Source of the DNA: an uncultured Bacteroidales bacterium
Lineage (GTDB): Bacteria; Bacteroidota; Bacteroidia; Bacteroidales; Bacteroidaceae
Assembly (NCBI GenBank): GCA_902772585.1
Contig: CACYBB010000008.1
Location: 1 to 64,000, forward strand
DNA: 64,000 bases
Reading direction: 5' to 3'
The position numbers and the translations under genes are program-made. The notes beneath the pieces are model-generated. The model had not been told where the DNA came from and ran no database searches. It saw nothing but the letters and a program-made list of their open reading frames with translations. Positions 50,316 through 59,412 of the stretch are shown here, piece after piece. Numbering within the stretch: the stretch's first letter is position 1; each line of letters starts with the position of its first letter.

Positions 50316-50921
50316 CTACCCTTCCTGCAAGGAGTTGTTGATTTGCTCAATATAGTTCAGGACATCGTCGCGACCATCTTTCTTCTCGGACGAGGTAAGG
50401 AAGATGGGGGGCAGCTCTTCCCAGGTCTCGGAGAGTTTCTTCTTGTAGGCCTCCATGGCCTGACGGGCCTTGTTGGGTGTCAACTTGTCGGCTTTGGTAA
50501 AGATGATGGCAAAGGGAATGCTGGACAAGCCAAGCCACTCGATGAACTCCAGGTCAATCTTCTGAGGCTCCAGACGGATATCGACCAGCACGAAGACGTT
50601 GACCAACTGCTCGCGCTGGAGGATGTAGCCGCGAATCATCTGGTCCAACTTGTCCACCTCCTTCTTGGAGCGCTTGGCAAAGCCGTAGCCGGGAAGGTCG
50701 ACGAGGTACCACTCCTTATTTATAATAAAGTGGTTGATGAGCAGCGTCTTGCCTGGCGTGGAGGAGGTCTTCGCCAACTTCTTGTTGTTGGTGAGCATGT
50801 TGATAAGGCTGGACTTGCCCACATTGGAACGTCCAATGAAGGCATATTCGGGCTTGGTATCCTTCGGACACATAGACACCACGGGGGCTGACAGGGAGAA
50901 TTCTGCTTGCTTGATTTCCAT
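50316..50921 (-). CDS. engB: Ribosome biogenesis GTP-binding protein EngB/YsxC
   Basis: Essential-type GTPase for 50S assembly. The 201-residue protein starts [13 protein letters not shown] and has G1 [13 protein letters not shown]2 TPGKT, G3 [15 protein letters not shown]4 TKADK and G5 SSEKKDGRD. The start at 50921 gives the family N-terminus; the frame is open to 51041 across the rho promoter. Divergent from rho. Confidence 0.95.
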   Translation of the reverse strand: MEIKQAEFSLSAPVVSMCPKDTKPEYAFIGRSNVGKSSLINMLTNNKKLAKTSSTPGKTLLINHFIINKEWYLVDLPGYGFAKRSKKEVDKLDQMIRGYILQREQLVNVFVLVDIRLEPQKIDLEFIEWLGLSSIPFAIIFTKADKLTPNKARQAMEAYKKKLSETWEELPPIFLTSSEKKDGRDDVLNYIEQINNSLQEG

Positions 50922-50942
50922 ACTATTTTGCTTTTTCTGCTG

Positions 50943-50950
50943 CAAAGATA
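50943..50950 (-). promoter_or_regulatory. -7 element of engB
   Basis: Minus-strand TATCTTTG, 22 nt from the ATG; -33 box unclear. Confidence 0.5.
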
Positions 50951-50968
50951 CAAAAAAAGTGCTAAATA

Positions 50969-51000
50969 TTTGGTATATTGCATCGTTTTTTGTACCTTTG
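50969..51000 (+). promoter_or_regulatory. rho promoter
   Basis: TTTG (50969-50972), 20 nt, TACCTTTG (50993-51000), discriminator GCAGTCGATTT similar to infC and rplU. It leaves a leader of about 95 nt, which may serve autoregulation (inference). Confidence 0.88.
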
Positions 51001-51100
51001 CAGTCGATTTTCTGAGATATGTGTTTCCATTCGTGAAGCACTTCATTCCCAAAATTCCAATTTTTACATCGAATTTATTAACGATTTACTGTATACTTAT

Positions 51101-53008
51101 ATGTACACGAAGGAAGAATTAGAAAAACTTTCTATCCCCGAACTCATGGAGATAGCCAACGAGTTGGGCGTCAAAGTGTCGCAGAACGACGAGTTGGAAA
51201 GCGTCATCTACGCCATTCTGGACAAGGCTGCCGAGAACTCTGCAGCAGGAGCCACCAAGCGCAAGCGCACCCGCATAGCCAAGAAGGACGACAGGGTGTA
51301 CACGGTGAATGGCGCCGAGGGAGAGAACCTGGACGCTAAGCCCGCGAAGAAGAAAAAGGCTGAGAAGAAGCCTACCATCGATAGTCTGTTTGCTGAACAG
51401 GAGGCTGCCGAGCAGGCTGCCAAGGCTGCTGAGGAGCAGGAGCAGAGCGAAGAGCCTGCTGAAAAGCCCGCACCCAAGAAGCGCGGACGCAAGTCGAAGA
51501 AAGAACTGGAAGCCATTGCCGCCGAAGAGGCTGCCAAGGCTGCTGAGCAGGCTGCAGAGGAAGAGGTTGCCGCTATTCCTGAGGCTGCCGCCATGGAGCC
51601 ATCGGAACCCATCGAGGAGAACCTTATCAGTCAGCTGCAGGAGAAGATGGCACAGACCAATGCGGAGGCTCCCATACAGGAGGCCGCTGGTCCTGATGGT
51701 GTCTGGGAGGGTGACCCTGGCGACGGTACCGACTTCATCCCCGTTGTGGACCTGCCCATTGAGGACCAGGCCGCTATCCCATCGCTCGACATCTTTGACC
51801 GTCCGATGACTCAGCAGCCCGTAAACAACATCGTGGAGAATCGTATTCCCGCTCCAGAGAGCAACCTGCGCAACGAGCGCTTCGACTTCGAGGAACTCAT
51901 CGATGGCAACGGCGTGCTGGAGGTGCTGCAGGATGGCTATGGATTCCTGCGCAGCAGCGACTACAACTACCTGTCGTCACCTGACGATATCTACGTGTCG
52001 CCCCAGCAGATTAAGAAGTACTATCTGAAGACTGGCGACGTGGTGGACTGCACCGTTCGCCCACCCCACGACAACGAGAAATACTTTGCCCTGAGCACGG
52101 TGAAGACCATCAATGGACGTCAGCCCTACGAGGTGCGCGACCGCGTCTCGTTCGAGCACCTGACACCGCTGTTCCCCGAGGAAAAGTTCACGCTCTGCGG
52201 AGACCCTGCCACCACCAATCCCAGCGTGCGCATCGTAGACCTCTTCGCACCTATCGGTAAGGGTCAGCGTGCACTCATCGTCGCCCAGCCCAAGACTGGT
52301 AAGACCATCCTGATGAAGGACATTGCCAACGCCATTGCTGCCAACCATCCGGAGGCATACATCATGATGCTGCTCATTGACGAGCGCCCTGAGGAGGTGA
52401 CAGATATGGCACGTACCGTCAATGCAGAGGTGATAGCCTCAACGTTCGACGAGCCTGCCGACCGCCACGTGAAGATTGCCGGCATCGTGCTGGAGAAGGC
52501 AAAGCGCATGGTGGAGTGTGGCCACGACGTAGTCATCTTCCTGGATAGCATTACGCGTCTGGCTCGTGCCTACAACACCGTTAGCCCTGCTTCTGGTAAG
52601 GTGCTCACGGGCGGTGTGGATGCCAACGCCCTGCAGAAGCCTAAGCGCTTCTTCGGTGCGGCCCGTAACATTGAGGGTGGCGGTTCGCTGACCATCATCG
52701 CTACGGCTCTGACAGAAACCGGTTCGAAGATGGACGAGGTTATCTTCGAGGAGTTCAAGGGTACTGGTAACTCTGAGTTGCAGCTTGACCGCATGCTGGC
52801 TAACAAGCGCATCTTCCCTGCTGTCAACCTGGTACAGAGCTCTACACGTCGTGACGACCTGCTGCAGGATCAGACCACGCTGAACCGCATGTGGATTATG
52901 CGTAAGTACATTGCTGAGATGAACCCCATCGAGGCCATGAACACCGTCCACGACCGCTTGGTGCAGACCCGTAGCAACGAGGAGTTCCTGCTCAGCATGA
53001 ACGGGTAA
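51101..53008 (+). CDS. rho: Transcription termination factor Rho with long disordered N-terminal insert
   Basis: Hexameric RNA-dependent ATPase ending transcription. The 635-residue protein begins [19 protein letters not shown] (Rho N-domain), then about residues 60-270 form an Ala/Lys/Glu-rich disordered insert ([28 protein letters not shown]). The RNA-binding domain follows ([21 protein letters not shown]) and the motor with P-loop [27 protein letters not shown], and SGGVDAN-type loop [21 protein letters not shown] split in two blocks. Such inserts occur in Bacteroides Rho, where a disordered region affects function in gut colonisation. The start at 51101 opens the Rho N-domain. Confidence 0.95.
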   Translation: MYTKEELEKLSIPELMEIANELGVKVSQNDELESVIYAILDKAAENSAAGATKRKRTRIAKKDDRVYTVNGAEGENLDAKPAKKKKAEKKPTIDSLFAEQEAAEQAAKAAEEQEQSEEPAEKPAPKKRGRKSKKELEAIAAEEAAKAAEQAAEEEVAAIPEAAAMEPSEPIEENLISQLQEKMAQTNAEAPIQEAAGPDGVWEGDPGDGTDFIPVVDLPIEDQAAIPSLDIFDRPMTQQPVNNIVENRIPAPESNLRNERFDFEELIDGNGVLEVLQDGYGFLRSSDYNYLSSPDDIYVSPQQIKKYYLKTGDVVDCTVRPPHDNEKYFALSTVKTINGRQPYEVRDRVSFEHLTPLFPEEKFTLCGDPATTNPSVRIVDLFAPIGKGQRALIVAQPKTGKTILMKDIANAIAANHPEAYIMMLLIDERPEEVTDMARTVNAEVIASTFDEPADRHVKIAGIVLEKAKRMVECGHDVVIFLDSITRLARAYNTVSPASGKVLTGGVDANALQKPKRFFGAARNIEGGGSLTIIATALTETGSKMDEVIFEEFKGTGNSELQLDRMLANKRIFPAVNLVQSSTRRDDLLQDQTTLNRMWIMRKYIAEMNPIEAMNTVHDRLVQTRSNEEFLLSMNG

Positions 53009-53047
53009 GCGCGGAATAACGTTATAACGATATAACGTAATAACGAT

Positions 53048-53668
53048 ATGGAAATCATCCTGAAATATTTCCCAAACCTCAGCGTCGAGCAACAGCAACA
53101 ATTTGCTGCGCTCGACGCTTTGTATCGTGACTGGAACGCGAAGATTAACGTCATCTCGCGCAAGGACATTGACAACCTCTACGAGCACCACGTGCTGCAC
53201 TCGCTGGCCATCGCTAAGATGCTGCCCTTCAAGGCTGGCACCAAGATACTGGACTTTGGTACAGGAGGCGGTTTTCCAGGCGTTCCACTCGCCATCCTAT
53301 TCCCTGAGTGTGAGTTCAAGCTCATTGACGGAACGGGCAAGAAAATTCGGGTGGCCCAGGAGGTGTGCAACGCCATCGGACTGAAGAACTGTCACCCAGA
53401 GCACTTGCGTGGCGAGGACGAGAAGGGCAAGTACGACTTCATCGTAAGTCGTGCGGTAATGCCCCTGCCCGACCTGGCGAAGATAGTACGCAAAAATATA
53501 GCCAAAGAGCAGCACAACGCGCTACCCAATGGCATACTCTGTCTGAAGGGCGGTGACCTGCAGGCTGAACTGCAGCCCTACCGTCACATCGTAGATTCGA
53601 TGGAACTGACCCAGTGGTTCAAGGAAGACTGGTTCAAAGAGAAATACGTGGTCTACCTGCCCTTATAA
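53048..53668 (+). CDS. rsmG: 16S rRNA (guanine-527-N7)-methyltransferase
   Basis: Rossmann methyltransferase modifying G527 of 16S rRNA. The 206-residue protein has WNAKINVISRKDIDNLYEHHVLHSL, the SAM motif ILDFGTGGGFPGVPLAI, FKLIDGTGKKIRVAQEV and SRAVMPLPDL, all as in RsmG (GidB). It is 39 nt after rho in a gap of short AT repeats (ATAACG motifs), probably read from the rho promoter. Confidence 0.94.
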   Translation: MEIILKYFPNLSVEQQQQFAALDALYRDWNAKINVISRKDIDNLYEHHVLHSLAIAKMLPFKAGTKILDFGTGGGFPGVPLAILFPECEFKLIDGTGKKIRVAQEVCNAIGLKNCHPEHLRGEDEKGKYDFIVSRAVMPLPDLAKIVRKNIAKEQHNALPNGILCLKGGDLQAELQPYRHIVDSMELTQWFKEDWFKEKYVVYLPL

Positions 53669-53696
53669 AAAAAGCCGACAGACCACGCAAGAGGGC

Positions 53697-54404
53697 TTAG
53701 ATCAGCGAGAAGGCAACATCCATCATATGGGTGAAGTTGTTCTGACGCTCCTCGGCAGTCGTTTCCTCACCCGTGAGGATATGGTCAGAGATGGTGCAGA
53801 TGCCCAAGGCACGATTGCCTGAACGGGCAGCATTCATATAGAGCGCTGCTATCTCCATCTCGACAGCTAGCACACCCATGTTGATCCACTTGTCGGTATG
53901 CGGATTCTCGTGATAGAACATGGACGACGACAAAACATTGCCCACTTTGTAGTGATAGCCGAACTTCTCGCACGACTCAGCTGCAGCACGCACCAGATCG
54001 AAGCTGGCGATAGGAGCAAACTGACCGGGCAGTTCATACTGAGCAGCATAGTTGCTGTTGGTGCAGGCACCCATAGCGATGGCGAGGTCACCAATGTGCA
54101 GATCGTTGTTGATAGAACCGGCAGAGCCTACACGGATAATAGTCTTGACATCATAGAAGTTGTAGAGCTCGTAGGTGTAGATACCGATAGACGCCATACC
54201 CATGCCGTGACCCATCACGCTGACGCGCTTGCCCTTGTAGGTGCCCGTATAGCCCAGCATACCACGAACCTGGTTGAAGCAAACGGGATTTTCGAGGAAC
54301 TTCTCAGCCATGAGTTTCACACGCAGCGGATCGCCCGCCATGATGACAGTCTCGGCAATGTCGCCGTACTGAGCCCCAATGTGGGGAGTAGGAGTATTTT
54401 TCAT
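53697..54404 (-). CDS. deoD: Purine-nucleoside phosphorylase (DeoD type)
   Basis: Cleaves purine nucleosides with phosphate. The 235-residue protein starts MKNTPTPHIGAQYGDIAETVIMAGDP split as family blocks, then MLGYTGTYKGKRVSVMGHGMG, IIRVGSAGSIN, MGVLAVEMEIAALY and TISDHILTGE with the catalytic Asp. Length is typical of hexameric DeoD. Convergent with rsmG, 28 nt apart. Start at 54404; the frame runs on to 54473. Confidence 0.93.
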   Translation of the reverse strand: MKNTPTPHIGAQYGDIAETVIMAGDPLRVKLMAEKFLENPVCFNQVRGMLGYTGTYKGKRVSVMGHGMGMASIGIYTYELYNFYDVKTIIRVGSAGSINNDLHIGDLAIAMGACTNSNYAAQYELPGQFAPIASFDLVRAAAESCEKFGYHYKVGNVLSSSMFYHENPHTDKWINMGVLAVEMEIAALYMNAARSGNRALGICTISDHILTGEETTAEERQNNFTHMMDVAFSLI

Positions 54405-54439
54405 AAGCTTTAAATTGAATGAGTTAACAACTGATGTTG

Positions 54440-54447
54440 CAAAGATA
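54440..54447 (-). promoter_or_regulatory. -7 element of deoD
   Basis: Minus-strand TATCTTTG; nearest TTTG is 23 nt upstream (54471-54474), slightly too far. Confidence 0.45.
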
Positions 54448-54493
54448 GCAAATTCTTTTGAAAACAGAAACAAAAAACGGAAAAAATATTACG

Positions 54494-55213
54494 ATGACAA
54501 AGAAACAACGCTACGAAACAATTCTCAGTTACTTCCGAAAGGAGATGCCTGAGGCTGATACGGAACTGGAGTTTGGCAGCATCTTCCAGCTGCTGGTGGC
54601 TGTGGTGCTCAGCGCTCAATGTACGGACAAGCGCATCAATCAGGTGACCCCGGAACTGTTCCGCCAATATCCCGATGCCAAGGCAATGGCACAGGCTGAG
54701 GTGGACGAAGTGTTGGAGTATATCAAGAGCGTATCCTACCCCAACTCCAAAGCGGAACATCTGGTGAAGCTGGCACGCATGCTGGTGGAACGTCACAACG
54801 GTGAGGTGCCTGCCGACATGAACCAACTGCTGGACCTGCCTGGCGTAGGACGCAAGACGGCCAACGTTATCCAGTCGGTGGCTTTCGGCAAATCGACAAT
54901 GGCTGTCGATACGCACGTCTTTCGCGTAAGTCATCGCTTGGGACTGGTCTCTGCAAAGGCCGATAACCCCTTGAAAGTGGAACGGGAACTGGTAAAAAAC
55001 ATACCCGTGGAGGATATTCCACGGGCACATCATTGGTTATTGCTTCACGGACGCTACGTCTGCACGTCACGCCGTCCTCATTGCGAACGCTGTGGGCTTA
55101 ATTACGTTTGCCCTTCTGCCAGCCATTACCTTTCTGCCAGCCGTGACCCTGTTGCCAACCATTCTGCCAACCTTTCATCATCTGACGATGGAAACGGTTC
55201 TCAGCCTGCATGA
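54494..55213 (+). CDS. nth: Endonuclease III with an overprinted C-terminal extension
   Basis: Bifunctional DNA glycosylase/AP lyase for oxidised pyrimidines. In the 239-residue protein, HhH is LPGVGRKTANV with catalytic Lys121, catalytic Asp139 is in AVDTHVFRVSHRLG, and the 4Fe-4S ligands are Cys190, 197, 200 and 206 (C-x6-C-x2-C-x5-C). The fold normally ends a few residues later; here residues about 207-239 (Ser/Asn/Asp-rich) lie entirely on the opposite strand of the convergent gene at 55098. Start at 54494 is chosen over in-frame codons in the deoD promoter region. Confidence 0.92.
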   Translation: MTKKQRYETILSYFRKEMPEADTELEFGSIFQLLVAVVLSAQCTDKRINQVTPELFRQYPDAKAMAQAEVDEVLEYIKSVSYPNSKAEHLVKLARMLVERHNGEVPADMNQLLDLPGVGRKTANVIQSVAFGKSTMAVDTHVFRVSHRLGLVSAKADNPLKVERELVKNIPVEDIPRAHHWLLLHGRYVCTSRRPHCERCGLNYVCPSASHYLSASRDPVANHSANLSSSDDGNGSQPA

Positions 55214-55571
55214 TCACATAGACTTTCGAGGCAGAAACTTCCTTCATCATCTTCTTATGATAGTTGACTTCCAACTGGCGCAGTTCCAGATTCAACTTGT
55301 CATACTCGATAATAGCCTGCTTGCAGGCCTCATCGCCTGAAGGCTTGTTCATACCCAGTTTGCGCATCTTGTCGTAGATGACGCGCTGTTTCTCACGTAA
55401 CTCACAGAAAACGGGATACACCTTGTCGGCCTCCTGAGGCGTAAGCGAAGCCTCTTTGATAATAAAGGCTTTCAAGGCTGCCTCAAACTTCTCCGGCGAG
55501 AAACGCTTGTCCTGAGCGTTCACCATGATGGTCATTATCAGCAACAGACTGATTGTTATAACCTTCTTCAT
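55098..55571 (-). CDS. Periplasmic Spy/CpxP-like helical protein
   Basis: 157 residues with a signal peptide (MKKVITISLLLIMTIMVNAQ) and a helical, charge-rich body (FSPEKFEAALKAFIIKEASLTPQEADKVYPVF in pieces) with an LTPQEADK motif resembling the LTxxQ motif of Spy/CpxP chaperones and metal-sensor proteins. The C-terminus consists of Gly/Trp/Gln/Lys repeats (GWQQGHGWQKGNGWQKG). Being next to an ECF sigma factor and a single-TM protein suggests an envelope-stress role (inference). Overlaps nth by 116 nt, tail to tail. Confidence 0.65.
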   Translation of the reverse strand: MKKVITISLLLIMTIMVNAQDKRFSPEKFEAALKAFIIKEASLTPQEADKVYPVFCELREKQRVIYDKMRKLGMNKPSGDEACKQAIIEYDKLNLELRQLEVNYHKKMMKEVSASKVYVIMQAENRFHRQMMKGWQNGWQQGHGWQKGNGWQKGKRN

Positions 55572-55597
55572 CTTGTTTAGTTTTTTTTATCGTTCAC

Positions 55598-55957
55598 TTA
55601 CTCCTCTGCCAGCAACTGGTAGATATCCATATTGTCCAACATAGCATAATCGGCAGCCTCGTCGATATACGACTCCGTTACAGCCATCTGCTGTTGACTG
55701 TCGTCACCCTGATGGAAATGGAAGGAGAAGGCTGTGACAAGCAAGGCTGCCACACAAGCAGCAGCATAGAACCAGTGACGGAGAGGCATAGCCACATTCT
55801 TGGCAACAGGCTGACGATTTTCAGCGTCAACACGTGGTGCGTTGTCGGGCAACTGAGCCATGATATTTGCCGTAAACTGGTCGAAATACCCTTCTGGTGT
55901 ACGGAAGGGATTCTCCTGCCCTACTCTTTCCTTAAGGTACTTTTCTTCGTTAGTCAT
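55598..55957 (-). CDS. Single-pass membrane protein, probable anti-sigma-like factor
   Basis: 119 residues: a soluble N-terminal part (MTNEEKYLKERVGQENPFRTPEGYFDQFTANIM in two blocks), one membrane segment (HWFYAAACVAALLVTAFSF) and an acidic periplasmic tail. The PFxTPEGYF motif recurs in Bacteroidales proteins encoded directly after ECF sigma genes. An AGGAG 7 nt before ATG 55957 decides this start over ATG 55963. Anti-sigma function is inferred from context. Confidence 0.65.
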   Translation of the reverse strand: MTNEEKYLKERVGQENPFRTPEGYFDQFTANIMAQLPDNAPRVDAENRQPVAKNVAMPLRHWFYAAACVAALLVTAFSFHFHQGDDSQQQMAVTESYIDEAADYAMLDNMDIYQLLAEE

Positions 55958-56009
55958 TATCATACTCCTTTATTTGTTTATTGTTATGACGTTTCTAAAT
56001 GTTGAAAGT

Positions 56010-56561
56010 TTAATCACGTAACTTAAAAAAATCTGAAATCTTCTTAACGGCAATATGATATGATGCTTTCAGCGCTCCCTCAGAAGTGTCGAGGAGCTTG
56101 CTGATTTCGCTATATTTCATGTCGTCGAAGTATCGCAGATTGAAGACAGTACGCTGGACTTCAGGCAATTGCGCGATGGCTTCCTGCAGGAGTGCCTGCG
56201 TATCGTCACCATCAAAATAGCGGTCGGCCATCAGCGTCTGTGAGATGTTGTGCGACTGGTCATCAGCACTAACCACAAGTTGATTCTTCTGGCGGCGCAG
56301 GAAGTCGAGACTCTCGTTGACAGCTATGCGATAGAGCCACGTGGAAATCTTGGCATCGTGGTGGAAATCGCCCAGATGCGACCAGGCTTTCAAGAACACA
56401 TTCTGCATGACATCGTTGGCGTCATCATGATTGAGCACCATACGACGAACCTGCCAGTAGAGCTGCTCGCTATACTCGCGCACTAACCGCTCGAAGGCCG
56501 TCCGTTGGGTCTTGGGGTCTATCAGTTGTTGCATCAGCAACTGTTCGTCTTCTTTCGTCAT
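56010..56561 (-). CDS. ECF-type RNA polymerase sigma factor
   Basis: 183 residues with region 2 (YWQVRRMVLNHDDANDVMQNVFLKAW and STWLYRIAVNESLDFLRRQ, split) and region 4 (LPEVQRTVFNLRYFDDMKYSEISKLLDTSEGALKASYHIAVKKI in pieces), the sigma-70 family ECF pattern. The start at 56561 overlaps the L,D-transpeptidase stop by 4 nt. Probably controls this operon and other envelope genes (inference). Confidence 0.88.
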   Translation of the reverse strand: MTKEDEQLLMQQLIDPKTQRTAFERLVREYSEQLYWQVRRMVLNHDDANDVMQNVFLKAWSHLGDFHHDAKISTWLYRIAVNESLDFLRRQKNQLVVSADDQSHNISQTLMADRYFDGDDTQALLQEAIAQLPEVQRTVFNLRYFDDMKYSEISKLLDTSEGALKASYHIAVKKISDFFKLRD

Positions 56562-58156
56562 GGGAGGTATGGTTTCAAATGCTCTAAGATCACCTTGTCG
56601 TAGCCATAGATGTCGGGCCACGTCTGCAAGGCACCGCTCTCGTCGGGCCACAAGGTGAAGTATATAATATAAAGAGGTACGTGAGGCTTGACGGGCACAT
56701 AGCCGATGAGCTTGTGGTCTTCCTCATCCTGATGGGTTCTGAGATACTGTCGTCCACGATCGGTTTCGGCTTTCAGCCCCATGGAAATACGGATGCGGTC
56801 AAGCAACCATTCGTCGGGCTGATCGAGCACAAAATTCGCCAACTCAAAGGGACGAGCCACACGTACACAACCGTGGGAGATAGAACGTGATTCGCGCTGG
56901 AAAACCCAAGGGGTGGACGTGTAATGCAGGAAGACGGAGAACTGGTTCTTGAAACGGAACACGATGCGTCCCAGAGAGTTGTCGTCACCACTCTCCTGTG
57001 CCACACGGTATTTGCCGCTAAGCAGCATGCTGCCCGTCACTTCACTAATCTCCATCTGCTTATTGGTGGCACGCTCAAAAATGTTGTATTTGTTGCGTGC
57101 AAAATAGGCACTATCGCCAGCATGGCGCACAACATCCTTCTCAAGAATGCTCTGAGGGATAATCCATTGAGGATTCACCTCCATCCATTCTATCTCGCTG
57201 GTCAGCAATGGGGTCTTCGTCTTCCTGGCGCCACAGACGATGCGCATGTCGAGCAGACTATCTTCACCATAGGCATAGAGATGGTAGGCAGGAAGATTGA
57301 CGATGATGCGCTTGCCCGTCTCAGGAATGGGATGATGCAAGCGCCAACGGGTACGCTCCATATTGCTGATGATGCGCTGACGCTGTTCGTCATTAGTAGC
57401 ATCTTTCAGCATACCCTTTAAGCGTTGATAGAACTTATCCTGCGACTCGATAGTGTTCAGATACGAAGTGATGCTGTCGTGCTGAATCTTGCTGATGACG
57501 GAGAGATGATAGTCGGCAGGTGCCTGCTCCATATCAACATCGAAAAGACCACGATAGCGAACATAATTGGGTGAAGGTTTCTTGTCTTCGTCAATATCAA
57601 GGTGATTGAAGATACGCGATGGATTGATAAAGCCGTAGCGATAACCATAGGCATAGCGCAGACAGGCCTTCGTGAGATGATAGTCCAGTCGGGCTGCAAC
57701 ATGATTGATGTCGTTGTCGCCCTCAGTAAACTGCAACTGGCGTAATGACTGCAGGTCGCGCTCAATAGCATCGACAAAGAAAGCCTGCTGAGAGAAACCT
57801 ACATCGACAACACGACGCAGATGGGCCAGCAGAGAGTCTGCGCGAGCGTCAACACCCGCTCTATTAACCCACAACAGCGAGGCACCAGACTGCTCATAAT
57901 AGCTGCGTACACGGCGATCAGACTCGGTAACGGCACCTTCTTTCTTTGCTGTCTCACAAACCAACCGGGCTATCTGCTGGAAGTCAAAAACAAACGCAGG
58001 CGCCTTCATATCAGAAAACGCCTCCATTGTAACTTCCTTGTTCTTAAAAGTGTTATCCTTGCTACAGCCTGTCAGGAGCAGCGCTGCGAAGGTGAGTAGC
58101 CCGATTAGCGAACAGTAACCTTTCTGACTACCTTTCCGATTTTTAAGATATAGCAA
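56558..58156 (-). CDS. L,D-transpeptidase (YkuD) lipoprotein, TTG start
   Basis: 532 residues; a lipoprotein signal (KGYCSLIGLLTFAALLLTGC) begins 12 residues after a TTG, the only start that keeps it. A long N-terminal scaffold domain (about 60-280) precedes the YkuD catalytic domain with the active-site motif SISHGCVRVARP (Cys). This is the architecture of large L,D-transpeptidases of the YcbB/LdtD class, which cross-link peptidoglycan 3-3 or attach proteins to it. It overlaps the upstream small gene by 52 nt and the sigma gene by 4 nt. Confidence 0.85.
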   Translation of the reverse strand: MLYLKNRKGSQKGYCSLIGLLTFAALLLTGCSKDNTFKNKEVTMEAFSDMKAPAFVFDFQQIARLVCETAKKEGAVTESDRRVRSYYEQSGASLLWVNRAGVDARADSLLAHLRRVVDVGFSQQAFFVDAIERDLQSLRQLQFTEGDNDINHVAARLDYHLTKACLRYAYGYRYGFINPSRIFNHLDIDEDKKPSPNYVRYRGLFDVDMEQAPADYHLSVISKIQHDSITSYLNTIESQDKFYQRLKGMLKDATNDEQRQRIISNMERTRWRLHHPIPETGKRIIVNLPAYHLYAYGEDSLLDMRIVCGARKTKTPLLTSEIEWMEVNPQWIIPQSILEKDVVRHAGDSAYFARNKYNIFERATNKQMEISEVTGSMLLSGKYRVAQESGDDNSLGRIVFRFKNQFSVFLHYTSTPWVFQRESRSISHGCVRVARPFELANFVLDQPDEWLLDRIRISMGLKAETDRGRQYLRTHQDEEDHKLIGYVPVKPHVPLYIIYFTLWPDESGALQTWPDIYGYDKVILEHLKPYLP

Positions 58157-58416
58157 CCTTTTGGTACATTTAGTTCAATCTTCTGGGCGGGACTCTCTAT
58201 CTTCTCCGTCATCACGCGACGACCCGTCAGCGAGACAACTTCCAGCGTCTGACCTTGTGCGCCAGTAACGGTAACAGTCTGTCCACTGATAGTAATAGTG
58301 ATATCCTCGTCAATAAATTCCTCAATGCCTGGCGCTACTGTGACAGCCGTTACCAACGAAGGCACAGCCAGCATAAGCGTGAGAGACATGGAAAATATGA
58401 GTAATGATTTCTTCAT
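58105..58416 (-). CDS. Small exported protein made of signal peptide plus T9SS/DUF3244-like tail
   Basis: 103 residues: signal peptide (MKKSLLIFSMSLTLMLAVPS), a short linker, then a single beta-rich module (ITISGQTVTVTGAQGQTLEVVSLTGRRVMTEK in pieces, ending YILKIGKVVRKVTVR) that looks like a Por-secretion C-terminal domain without any cargo. First gene of the envelope operon. The last 52 nt overlap the L,D-transpeptidase gene. Confidence 0.7.
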   Translation of the reverse strand: MKKSLLIFSMSLTLMLAVPSLVTAVTVAPGIEEFIDEDITITISGQTVTVTGAQGQTLEVVSLTGRRVMTEKIESPAQKIELNVPKGCYILKIGKVVRKVTVR

Positions 58417-58436
58417 ACGCAACAGTTTATTTGGTG

Positions 58437-58468
58437 CAAAGATAGGAAATATCTCTGTTAATTCCAAA
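58437..58468 (-). promoter_or_regulatory. Promoter of the L,D-transpeptidase/sigma operon
   Basis: Minus-strand TTTG (58465-58468), 20 nt, TATCTTTG (58437-58444), 20 nt from the ATG. It fits the housekeeping consensus, so the sigma factor need not be its only activator. Confidence 0.8.
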
Positions 58469-58490
58469 TTTTTAAGAGAAAAAATCACTA

Positions 58491-59405
58491 TCAGACGTCA
58501 AAAACATCCATTTCGTTGGTCAGATGGCTGTTTTCAAACACTTCGCGGGCCTCATCAAGCAGCACTTCTTCGCGCTCATAGCGTGACGAATAGTGTCCCA
58601 ACAGCAACTGTCCCACGCCAGCCTGACGGGCTATCATGGCTGCCTGACGGGCTGTCGAATGGTTGTATTTCTGAGCCATCAAGAGGTTATCCTCACCATA
58701 GGTACTCTCATGATAGAGAGTGTTCACACCTTGAAGGCGTTCAGCCAACTCAGGCAGGTAACGGGTATCGCTGACGTAAGCATAACTGCGAGGTGCATCG
58801 GCAGGTTCCACCAGTCGTTCATGGGCAACCTCCTCTCCTTCTTCCGTCGTCCAACCAGCACCAGCCTTGATGTTATTGAACTGACTGACGGGAACATGAT
58901 AGAAGTCGGCCATGTCGCGACGAATATGGGGCAATGACGGTTTCTCACGGAACAGATAGCCACAGCAATGTACACGATGTTCCAATGGTAGCGTCTCTAC
59001 CGTCAGCGAACGGTCATCATAGATAACCTGCTGGATAGTCGTATCAACAGCCTTGAACTCCACTTCATAATCCAGGTCGCGACAGAAGAAATCAATCTGA
59101 CGTTGCAGAATGTCGGCAAGTTCCTCAGGAGCATAGACCGTCAACTTGGCAGTACGTCCCAACAGGCCAAAAGTGCTCAGCATACCGATAAGTCCGAAAC
59201 AATGGTCACCATGCAAATGGGTGATGAAGACAGCACTAATCTTGGTAAAACGAAGACGCGAACGGCGCAGTTGTATCTGTGTTCCCTCGCCACAATCGAC
59301 AAGGAACAACTTGCCACGCACCTCCACAACCTGAGCAGAAGGGAAATGCTTTAGTGTAGGTAGTGCGCTACCACAACCTAATATGTGTACTCTGAATGGT
59401 TCCAA
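58491..59405 (-). CDS. rnz: Ribonuclease Z
   Basis: Metallo-beta-lactamase-fold endonuclease maturing tRNA 3' ends. The 304-residue protein has LGCGSALPTLKHFPSAQ, the metal motif THLHGDHCFGLIGML, LEHRVHCCGYLF, YVSDTRYLPEL, YHESTYGEDN and LGHYSSRY, as in tRNase Z short forms. Consistent with tRNA genes here that lack encoded CCA. 7 nt after the lipoprotein gene. Confidence 0.94.
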   Translation of the reverse strand: MEPFRVHILGCGSALPTLKHFPSAQVVEVRGKLFLVDCGEGTQIQLRRSRLRFTKISAVFITHLHGDHCFGLIGMLSTFGLLGRTAKLTVYAPEELADILQRQIDFFCRDLDYEVEFKAVDTTIQQVIYDDRSLTVETLPLEHRVHCCGYLFREKPSLPHIRRDMADFYHVPVSQFNNIKAGAGWTTEEGEEVAHERLVEPADAPRSYAYVSDTRYLPELAERLQGVNTLYHESTYGEDNLLMAQKYNHSTARQAAMIARQAGVGQLLLGHYSSRYEREEVLLDEAREVFENSHLTNEMDVFDV

Positions 59406-59412
59406 GGGTTTG

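Noticed and set aside
53669..53700. Terminator between rsmG and deoD
   Set aside because: AAGCC/GGCTT pairing is short and lies over the deoD stop without a T tract on either strand.
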